Shown here piece after piece: positions 7,994-15,611 of a DNA stretch of 19,552 nucleotides. Both the position numbers and the translations under genes were made by a program. Source of the stretch: Aureobasidium sp. EXF-3400 (Eukaryota > Ascomycota > Dothideomycetes > Dothideales > Saccotheciaceae); contig SWBL01000572.1 of assembly GCA_024195585.1 (NCBI GenBank), forward strand, positions 1 to 19,552, in the 5' to 3' direction. Every line of letters starts with the position of its first letter. The stretch's first letter is position 1. The notes beneath the pieces were generated by a model. It was not told the DNA's origin. It saw only the letters and a list, made by a program, of their open reading frames with translations, and ran no database searches.

Positions 7994-8811
7994 ATGGCCG
8001 ATCGCTCCTCACACCGGCACTCGAATGCCTCGGATTCCGACTCGCAGCACACTTTCCATATCGCCCAGTATGCCCCTTCGATATTGCCTAAACCACCGGC
8101 TCCTGCCGTCGTCCGAAATGGATCAGGAGAGCTGAACGAGAAGCAAAACAATGGCCGCGACTGGGACCTCGAGAAGCAGGCTATCAGGTCGCCTCGGAGG
8201 ACTCTAGAGATGACTGAGCGATACAATCTATACTCGAACCGCACCCCGTACGACCAGTCCAGTACATCTTCAGATGAGACTGATCGTTTGGACGACCAAC
8301 GTCTACATCTCGAGTCCAAAGCCATGAAGATACTGGTATGTGCATCTGTATACCTAATTCTATACGTTCTCGTGCTTATATAATCCTCCTCCAGCTGTAT
8401 CTCTCTGGTCCTTGCGTCTTGGTCTCCCTTCTCCTCTGCATCTGGTCTTTGATCATCTCCTTCTTCACTGTCCTGACCTATCCTTTGCGACTTTTCTCCA
8501 CCTTTTGTCAGCCCCTTTCCGACGAGCTTCGATCTCTTCTCGCCCGTTCAAACAGGCTTCAGCTACGAGTAATCTACTCTTTCAACATCACCCAAGGAAA
8601 GAATGTCTCAAGTCTACTACTGGTTCATTTACTCTCGCCTTTCGTCGCTATGGCCGTGGCTCTCAGCGCATGGGCTGTTGCCATCTATTGGGTTTTTGCC
8701 GCCATGATTGGCGATCCCGACGGTACTGAAGGTGGGGGCGATGGCAGAGCTACCGTTCTCGGCCTTCGAACCTACTGGGAGATGTGGCTTTGCAAGGCCA
8801 TGCTTCAATAA
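7994..8811 (+). CDS. Two-exon gene for a small protein with two membrane segments
   Basis: Exon 1 is 7994-8335, the intron 8336-8394 (59 bases, donor GTATGT, acceptor CTCCAG, phase 0), and exon 2 8395-8811, giving 252 residues. The N-terminal 110 residues are polar, rich in Ser, Asp and Arg, and look disordered (QYAPSILPKPPAPAVV, then basic and acidic patches). Immediately after the splice junction comes a membrane segment (VLVSLLLCIWSLIISFFTVL), then a loop with PLSDELRSLLARSNRLQLR, then a second hydrophobic segment (LLLVHLLSPFVAMAVALSAW). The tail has IGDPDG...GDGR, LGLRTYWEMWL. The pattern resembles an uncharacterised fungal membrane protein family; I cannot assign a function. The clean intron at a codon boundary and the uninterrupted frame on both sides argue that this is a working gene, one of few in the window. 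Confidence 0.75.
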
Positions 8812-9536
8812 CTATCCTTGGTCTGGTCCTTGTAACCTGCAACACGACTCTACTTTCAGTTCTCTCATCCCGAGATGATGCAAGGTTGGACTCGGCCCGG
8901 GAATGACATCGTTCTCGAAGGTAGCTTGTCCATGAGGTTTCGAGACTTGCTTCCTACGAGCACGTCGTATATTGCCATAAGCGATGTCGTAACGTGAGAC
9001 AGGCTATGAGAATAGACCCGTTACCAAAGGATCGCAGCGGCCGTCATAAGACCTAGAAATTGTCTTGGTTGTTGAACTTTTCCCAATGATATTCAATGAG
9101 TACTTCAATGGAACAGCCCATGGTATTTCAGCACAGCTGTCGTGTTCTTAGGTCGTGTAAGCATCATGTCAGTCCCAAGAATGTGGTTGACTAAGAGGCG
9201 TGGCCGCTAAAAGCCTCCACGGCAAATTTATCGTCATCATACCACCCAAGCTGGATTCCTGTTCATGCGAGTGCACAACAGGTCCAGTAGATCCTATACA
9301 AGAAAAACGTCGTATCTACGGAGGCATCTCCTCTAAAAACCGTGTCGTATTATCACTTCTCCTTGGCAAGCCATTACTTCGAGGAAAACGGTCTGACAAA
9401 GACCGAATCTGAAAGTGCTTGCTATGCCTGACTGATTGTATCAACATCACTTGAGCCCAACGGATAGCAGATGTCGCAATTCCCCAGATCAACTCACACG
9501 TTTCAACTCGCGACGCCCTAGCCTCACTCGATCTCC
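8812..9536. other. Gap with no recognisable gene
   Basis: This follows the stop of the two-exon gene and presumably holds its 3' untranslated region and terminator. No domain, repeat or RNA gene was seen in the rest. One 70-codon plus-strand frame near 9200-9412 has no ATG start and no motif. Confidence 0.35.
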
Positions 9537-9803
9537 ATGATGAGCTCGCTCCCACCTCCGCCGTCTCGTGAGAGCACACAAACGTTATTCTCTGACTATG
9601 ATGCATCTTCGCCGTCAGGAACGAGTTTCTTACTCGTGCAAGAGTCCAATTATAGTCTTCCAACCACATCTAATCCTTGGCAGGTAGGCACGATACATCG
9701 AACAGCCGAGGCTGTATACTTATTATTATACCAGAACACATCAATACCTGCCACTCCCACGTCACCAGCATCACGACACATACGAGTGAAAACAGGGTGT
9801 TAA
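9537..9803 (+). CDS. Short Ser/Pro-rich open frame, possibly a first exon
   Basis: The ATG at 9537 opens an 88-codon frame. Its first 49 codons (MMSSLPPPPSRESTQ onward to TTSNPWQ) look like a polar fungal N-terminus. They end at GCAG followed by GTAGGC (9683 onward), a possible splice donor; beyond this the frame reads less like protein. No matching downstream exon was identified; the next protein-like remnant begins near 9979 and has stops. It may be an orphan first exon or chance. Confidence 0.2.
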   Translation: MMSSLPPPPSRESTQTLFSDYDASSPSGTSFLLVQESNYSLPTTSNPWQVGTIHRTAEAVYLLLYQNTSIPATPTSPASRHIRVKTGC

Positions 9804-9978
9804 AAGGATCAGAACAGCGATGAGCGACACCAGGACTCCCGTCGACGACCGACGATCAATATAAGGCAACAGAGAGGCACAAGAGCTTGCAAAGACATCA
9901 CAAGAGTACCCTGCTCGGCATGTCAGAGGCGGAGATCGAAGGGATTGGTCATTCCCCTGAGAATCTCCCTACAATCTA

Positions 9979-10224
9979 AGCCAAGCGCTGACGGCGCGTT
10001 GGCAAGCGCCCGACCCGCAGCGCCTGCTTCTGGAAGAAAGTGCTGCAAAGATCCGACCAGAGCGAACGTATTGAGTCAAGCGGCTGGAAAAGAGCAGAGA
10101 GCGACTTAAACGCTATGCCACCATTCTCGAACTGATCAGAGGCGCTGCTACCGAACATCACCATCGAAGTTTGCAGGATTTCTAGGCAGCCGAGACTTCG
10201 GATGGAGCCGTCAAGATCGTTTAG
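9979..10224 (+). pseudogene. Eroded coding remnant resembling the linker of a C6 transcription factor
   Basis: Frame 1 reads as protein with stops at 10072 (TGA), 10183 (TAG) and 10222 (TAG). Between them are RLEKSRERLKRYATILELIR and, further on, TEHHHRSLQDF and AAETSDGAVKIV. A charged coiled coil with an L..Y..IL..IR pattern followed by a short S/D-rich helix is common just after the zinc cluster of fungal Zn2Cys6 regulators. A possible CSAC and QRRRSK sequence lies upstream at about 9910-9940, but the rest of a zinc cluster is missing. The minus strand has an uninterrupted 109-codon frame over the same bases (10305-9976), without recognised motifs, so strand and identity are uncertain. Confidence 0.3.
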
Positions 10225-10300
10225 GGGAATCCAGTCTACAAGTCCTGATACTGAGCAGCGCATCAAACGCATGCCTGATATGATGGTATAATCCCGGCTC

Positions 10301-10320
10301 TGCACGACCTGAGTCGTGCA
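10301..10320. repeat. Perfect 8-bp inverted repeat with 4-base loop
   Basis: TGCACGAC and GTCGTGCA are separated by CTGA. This could form a hairpin or bind a dimeric protein, but no neighbouring gene gives it a role. Confidence 0.6.
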
Positions 10321-10815
10321 CAGCTCTACTTTTCTGGGTCATGAATAGAGACCTCTTGCACTGCTTCAGTGAAAAGTTTTCGTGTCTTGCCTCGGATTCA
10401 TAATTCGTGGATGGCCCATAGCGACCTCTGCAAGGTTCTCTCCGACGAATTTACTGACCGTCGAAAGGGAGGTTTAGTTTTGACGAGGATGGGTTAATGG
10501 CGATAAATTCGCCCAAGATGCGGTTCATTCACACGTATGGACAGAGCTTACAACTTAATCCGGACGCTGAAGTTTAGCGACTGCCGCCTGCGTATCAGAC
10601 ACGAAACGAGCCATCTTGTCAGTTTGGACAATCCATCATGAGGTTATCAGATACCTTACAAGCCGAGCGTAGCTAGCTCGTGGATCCCAACCAATGCAGT
10701 CTTTCCAGCTTCGGCAGACTTGTTGAACCACACTAACTGAGAGGCAAAGGCGCCAGACAGACCACCTGGAACCCTCGCTATCTTTGTCTTTCGGCTTCTT
10801 GGGAAATTCCCTTGG
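10321..10815. other. Gap with no recognisable gene
   Basis: I saw no convincing coding sequence, RNA gene or repeat. A minus-strand frame at 10869-10636 has 77 codons without known motifs. Confidence 0.35.
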
Positions 10816-11202
10816 ATGTACTATAATGTTGAAGTCATCGTAAAGATCTGTCCCGGAGCCTGGGGACAACTAACAAGATCAATAGATGCATCGAAATGTG
10901 TCATGTCCTCGGCATTCAGGGCATTTCCATACCCTGTCACTCGTCCATGGTCCTCTGAAGATAGTATCAGTACTCCAGATCTCGCGACCCAAGTCTCTTG
11001 TGTGTTATCAGCTCCTCTAAACCCAGTTCACCACGACATCTTCAACGGGTAAGATCAGATCATATCAGACCCGGAAGGATTTACAGCAAACTTAGCCATC
11101 CATGGTACCCAGGCGAGGGGATCTGGCAGGACGAAGCAGATTGCCCAGCATCAAGCTGCCAAAAATGCCTGCGCTTCGCTCCAGAACGACCCTTGGTTGT
11201 AG
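10816..11202 (+). pseudogene. Remnant of a double-stranded RNA-binding motif protein
   Basis: The frame is open from 10816 to a TAA at 11050, then from 11053 to a TAG at 11200. The second part has FTANLAIHGTQARGSG followed by RTKQIAQHQAAKNACASL. This fits the C-terminal half of a dsRBD (third strand, G-x-G turn, then K-x2-A-x3-A-A-x2-A helix) with correct spacing. In that family the Lys at the helix start contacts the RNA phosphate backbone. The part before the TAA may supply the N-terminal half but has no clear motif. A splice donor-like GGTAAG overlaps the TAA, so an intron cannot be fully excluded, although no suitable acceptor is evident within normal range. No catalytic domain such as RNase III or helicase is adjacent. 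Confidence 0.45.
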
Positions 11203-11939
11203 ACCTTTTTCGCAGGAACTGGCTGCGGTAGATGTGGAAGCTGTCTCAAGATGTATGCTCCAAGTACATAGTTGCTATCACTGTCCCCCTAAACCACGAA
11301 ACGTCATTCACGAGCATTTCTTCCTTGACTGCAAACTTGAGGAAGTCGTGAGACATACAGAGGTACTTGTAAGAGTTTGGCTGCTCTGTACAGTACCTCA
11401 TTCTGAACTGCTTGAGACAGATAAATTACGGACATTGTCTATAGGAAATGTGTTGAAAATGATACCAGGTTATAGCATAATATCATTGCCCAAATTACTC
11501 GCGTTAGGATAGGTTCTGACGGTGACAACGTCACTGTCTGGCGAATGTGCAAAGACTCTTGTCAATTGAGTATTGGGCCTGTGATCATCCCGGATACCAT
11601 GCCTCAAGATCGTGCAAGACCCAGAGGATGTTACCTGGAATCGATAAGATTTAAGCTCCAATCCATACCATTCCACCACTTCTTTCTGGGACTGCATTCC
11701 GTACCAATTATCTATTGAAATGATATTGATGTAAATTTTGTCATCGTCGTCGCTGTCACCCTGCCTTGTGCCAGAATCACCCCGCTCTTCGTCGTGGATT
11801 GGAAGCCAGGATCGGGGACACAACAAGACCAGAGGAATCCATTATTGAATTCACTATTTATTATTACACTACGAGCTGGAGCAGTGCCTCCTGGTGATTC
11901 TCTCGAGTTTCTAGCAAGGCGCCACGGTGCGGGGTCGAG
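11203..11939. other. Gap containing the unresolved 5' boundary of the LINE
   Basis: No gene was recognised. A plus-strand open frame from 11102 ends at 11512; its C-terminal part is protein-like but unassigned. Somewhere in the last few hundred bases the 5' untranslated region of the LINE begins; no target-site duplication can be paired because the LINE's 3' end is not in the window. Confidence 0.35.
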
Positions 11940-13505
11940 ATGCCAGCTCCGAAAAGCCGAGGAGGAGCGAGAGGAGGTGGTATAGCAAGAGAAGGGAGGC
12001 GCGATGAGATAGGACAAAGAGGAGCCGAAGAACAGGGGAATAGAGACCACACTACAAGGGATGGAGACCATGCAGAAAAGAGAAAAAGGGAAGGACCACA
12101 AGGTGGCGCAGAGGGGAGTCCTCCAAGACGCGACAGCCGATTCACCAACGACTCTGACTCGGCATCGGTAGAGGCCACGCCTAGAAAGAGAGTCTCACCT
12201 ACAGCTACAAGAATGTTGACAAGAAGTGCTGAGAAAGAGGGAAGAGACACTAGCCTCCAAGCCGAAGGTAGCCCTATACCTAGCAGCGACAGAAATAGCG
12301 ACGCGCCTAGAGAGGTCACGATGAACGACATCATGCAACACTTGATTGATACCCAAAGAAGGGCACAAGAGAAGGAAGACAAATACAGAGAGGAGATCAG
12401 ACAACTACAGACGACAGTCACAACGCTAGTACTAGACATCAAGAGCCTACAAGAGGCAGCCCCAAACTGGGGCTCCCTCCATTCATCGTCCCTACTAACA
12501 GGAACGACTGACTCTTTCGCAAGCGTTGCAGCCCGGGGCGTAGAGTTGCCAACCCAGGAGACAAACACAAGGCCAGCGCAGGGAACAGAAATAACAACAA
12601 CTAGATCAGCTAGGTCATCAGTATCATTCGATATGTCAGACCAGTCGAGCCCTCCACGGTCTCCCCCAATATCTGTAGGAACGTCGATCAGAAGTGCAAT
12701 GAAAAAGACAAAGAATCCGCTAGAGGCAGATATGGTGTTAGACATAAAGAATCTCGACACGGAAAGTTACACCGGAACAAATCTGATGATAAGAACTAAG
12801 AACCGAATCTTAGCGGCAATCAGGTCTAACGAAGGACTAGATGACGTCGTCATCAACCGGTTCATGATTAGACACACGAACAATGATGTCCACCTAGCCT
12901 ACTTCAAGATCGATAAGGAGGCAGAGAAAGTTGCAAGAGCCCACGCAGACGAGTGGGTGCCCATGTTCCTTAAAGGGGCAAGGCTTATCGAAACTACCTG
13001 GTACCCGGTCAAAGTAGACTTTATCCCAAAAGTAGAAGCGACAGACCAACAGACTGGAGCAATTAGCCACGAAACACGAAAGGCCTTTGCAGAAGAGAAC
13101 GGAGTCGATGTTAAGCTAATGAGATGGCTAGGAAGGCTAAGAGAGCACGCCTCCTACGCATCCGCACTAGTTGAGCTAGCAACGAAAGAACAGGTCGAGA
13201 AGCTACTCCAGAAACAAGCGCTCGGGGAAGATGTGGAATTGTTTGGTTGCATGGTTCATGTCTCGCCTTTCTACGACAACAGAGGACCAAGGGCCTGCTA
13301 CAAATGTCACCGATTTGGACATACACAGAAGGAATGTAGGAATACTACTACATGCTTATGGTGCGCACAAGAAGGACACAACAACTGCAAGATAGGCGAA
13401 CCTAAGTGTTGCAACTGTGGAGAGAAACACCCAGCAGATTACAAGAAATGTCCAGAATACAGAAAGCAACAAGAAAGGGAAATCAACCTACGTCGTCATG
13501 ACTAG
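11940..13505 (+). CDS. LINE ORF1 protein with zinc knuckles
   Basis: A 521-residue protein from the ATG at 11940 to TAG 13503-13505. Residues 1-130 are basic, polar and apparently disordered. Residues about 139-172 are heptad-like and charged (EDKYREEIRQLQTTVTTLVL), a likely coiled coil for self-association. The central part (about 240-440) is a globular region. Residues 453-504 carry three cysteine knuckles: CYKCHRFGHTQKEC (C-x2-C-x4-H-x4-C), a variant CLWCAQEGHNNC, and CNCGEKHPADYKKC (C-x2-C-x3-H-x6-C). The same knuckle series occurs in ORF1 of Tad1-like and related LINEs, where ORF1 coats the element RNA. The frame is undamaged. Its stop overlaps the ORF2 start by eight bases (ATGACTAG). 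Confidence 0.85.
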   Translation: MPAPKSRGGARGGGIAREGRRDEIGQRGAEEQGNRDHTTRDGDHAEKRKREGPQGGAEGSPPRRDSRFTNDSDSASVEATPRKRVSPTATRMLTRSAEKEGRDTSLQAEGSPIPSSDRNSDAPREVTMNDIMQHLIDTQRRAQEKEDKYREEIRQLQTTVTTLVLDIKSLQEAAPNWGSLHSSSLLTGTTDSFASVAARGVELPTQETNTRPAQGTEITTTRSARSSVSFDMSDQSSPPRSPPISVGTSIRSAMKKTKNPLEADMVLDIKNLDTESYTGTNLMIRTKNRILAAIRSNEGLDDVVINRFMIRHTNNDVHLAYFKIDKEAEKVARAHADEWVPMFLKGARLIETTWYPVKVDFIPKVEATDQQTGAISHETRKAFAEENGVDVKLMRWLGRLREHASYASALVELATKEQVEKLLQKQALGEDVELFGCMVHVSPFYDNRGPRACYKCHRFGHTQKECRNTTTCLWCAQEGHNNCKIGEPKCCNCGEKHPADYKKCPEYRKQQEREINLRRHD

Positions 13506-15174
13506 TACACTCAACATTCTTCAAGCAAATCTGTACCGGAGCTCAGGAGTTCAGGATGCCTTATATAACGATCCGGACATTTGGGACTTTGACGCCATTC
13601 TCATACAAGAACCACATTATTGGGAAATAGCAGGACACCTTCATGTGACAGGAGCTGGTCCCAATTTTGAGGTCATAAAACCAAAAACGCCACAAAGAGA
13701 AAATCGAACACAGAGGATTCGATCATGCATGTGGATGAACAGCAACGTAGAATACACGCAACTCACAATAAAAAGCAACGATATAACAGCAGTCATTCTT
13801 AAACAGGGAAACCGCAGTATACTAATTGCGTCCATCTACATTCCGAGCATAGGCAACGGCTACGAGTCCGATGAGCAAGAGCTACATAGTCGTGTACAAG
13901 AAGCTCAGGAAGCAATCACGAGAGAACGCGACAACAACCCAGAGCTAGAAGTCTTTATTGCAGGGGACTTTAATCGGCATGACACAATATGGGGAGGGAA
14001 TGAGGTAGCGGCGGAATCAAGACAAGGAGAAGGCAGCAGGATCCTAGATTTCATCGAGGAAAACAATTTACAGCTCCTCACTCAAAGAGGAGTAGCAACC
14101 TGGGAACGGAACGGAGCAGTGTCAACGGTCGATCTAACCATGGTTGATGAAAGACTGTTTCAGGACCGAGACACCTGCCAGCTGTTCGAGAACGAATATG
14201 GCTCAGACCATAGGGCGATTCATACCGTTATAGGCATGGGCGAGGTCATGGAAGACCCGACAGCCTCGCGGTACCTGTTGCAAAAGGCAGACCGGAAAGC
14301 GATACGGAGCAGGATAAAACAACATCTAGCTAGTAACCCGTTCCCGACAGAGGATCTAGAAGCAATGCAAGGATACATCCAAGGTGTCACTCAGACGGCG
14401 ATAGATCACCACTGCCCAAAGGCGAAACCATCAAAGTACGCTAAGAGATGGTGGTCAAATGATCTAACCTCTTTGAGGAAAGAATACACAGGAACTCGTA
14501 ATCTAGCAAGATCAAGAAGAAGACAGGGCAGACGAGACGACAGCCTTGAAATTGCAGCAAAGATAGCACGACACGACTTCCACCATGCAGTTAAGAAGCG
14601 CAAGAAGGAACACTGGACAGAATTCTTGGGAGAATCCACGAACATCTGGAAAGCAGCTCAATATCTTGATCCAGGCAAGAGATCTAGCTTTGGCAGGATC
14701 ACATCTATAAGAGGACCGAGAGGGGAGGTCATTCAAGATAAAGCTAGGATTGCTAAGGAACTGTTACACAGTTTCTTCCCAGAACCGCCTATCCTTCAGA
14801 GGCCAGAGCAGGCAAAGAATGATGCTGCAGAGCAGATTCTTAGCCAAAAGCTAACAATGGATGAAATCGAGAAGGCGTTATTCTCAGCAAGCCCGGACAA
14901 AGCAGCAGGAAGTGACGGTCTAACCATTGGAGTGCGGAAAGAAGTATGGCCAGTCCTGCAACAGCAAATCCACACACTTTTCACAACTTCTCTAAGGTTA
15001 GGCAAGCTACCTATGCAATGGAAGGTAGCAAAGATTGTCCCGCTTAGAAAGGGGAACAAGGATGACTACACGCTGCCTAAGAACTACCGACCTATATCTC
15101 TACTAGCAACACTAGGAAAAGTGATGGAAGCGGTGATGGCAACTCGAATCGCATACCTTACAGAGGTCCATAAG
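11940..15174 (+). mobile_element. 5' part of a Tad1-like LINE (non-LTR retrotransposon)
   Basis: Two overlapping frames encode a nucleic-acid-binding ORF1 protein and an ORF2 with APE-type endonuclease and reverse transcriptase, the layout of Tad1-type LINEs common in filamentous fungi. ORF1 is intact. ORF2 stops being LINE sequence at 15174, where the hAT terminal repeat starts, inside the first conserved part of the RT. The catalytic YxDD region, any RNase H and the 3' end are missing from the window, including right of the hAT element. This copy cannot encode a working RT. The exact 5' end lies before 11940 and was not determined. Confidence 0.8.
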
Positions 15175-15315
15175 CAGAGATGTTCATGGATGGATGTCCA
15201 TATCCAGTCTACTGGATATTATCCAGTGGATATCAATGGATTGGATCTATCGTTCCTATCCAACGTTTATCCATGGATGGATAAACGAGTGAATACCTAT
15301 TGGACTTATCCATAG
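13498..15315 (+). pseudogene. LINE ORF2 (APE endonuclease and partial RT), cut by the hAT element
   Basis: The ATG at 13498 overlaps the ORF1 stop. Residues 1-245 form an exonuclease-endonuclease-phosphatase domain that nicks the target DNA: QAN with N11, QEPHY with E38, GDFNRHD with D157, TVDLT, and SDHR with D237-H238, all key residues present. A basic connector follows, then the start of the RT: DKAAGSDGL, KIVPLRKG, YRPISLLATLGKVMEAVM, with the palm-finger motifs that precede the catalytic Asp. LINE sequence ends after about 559 codons at 15174. The frame continues through the hAT terminal repeat for 46 foreign codons to TAG 15313-15315. Intact LINE ORF2 proteins are usually well over 1000 residues, so the polymerase active site is lost while the endonuclease domain could still be translated. 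Confidence 0.85.
15175..15195 (+). repeat. Left terminal inverted repeat of the hAT element
   Basis: It starts CAGAGATGTTCATGG and is a perfect reverse complement of 18560-18580 over 21 bases. The identity stops sharply after these bases. Confidence 0.95.
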
Positions 15316-15330
15316 ATCCATTGGATTGGC
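15196..15330. promoter_or_regulatory. Left subterminal ATCCA/TGGAT array of the hAT element
   Basis: About 15 copies of the pentamer TGGAT or its complement ATCCA lie here in mixed orientation (counting those overlapping the terminal repeat), often as TATCCA, TGGATTGGAT or ATCCATGGAT. Clustered subterminal words in hAT elements are known transposase-binding sites, and that role is inferred here. Confidence 0.6.
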
Positions 15331-15611
15331 TGGGCACGGTCCGGAGCTACCCCATTAGGCCAAATGCTAGCCTAATTGGGCAACATCAGATAGATTAGAT
15401 AACGCGGAGACAACCATCCCCCAGAGTTGAATCACAACATCCATCTGACTCCAGCTTCAAACTTCCCTTTTTGTCAACAAACACGCGCCACCTCTGAACA
15501 CCACAACCACAAGCTCTACTTAAGCCATTGGCTTTTCCTAACGTTTGAATTGGACAATTCCCTGCTGTTTCACGCTCTAATCATTGATATCAGATTATAA
15601 ATGCCTTCGCA

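Noticed and set aside
9910..9945. A possible zinc-cluster start (CSACQRRRSK) ahead of the coiled-coil remnant
   Set aside because: The remaining four cysteines of a Zn2Cys6 cluster are absent in that frame, so no zinc cluster can be claimed.
11864..12760. A 298-codon minus-strand open frame opposite LINE ORF1
   Set aside because: It is a shadow of the plus-strand ORF1, whose coiled coil and zinc knuckles are clear; the minus frame shows only composition-driven Ser/Leu-rich sequence.
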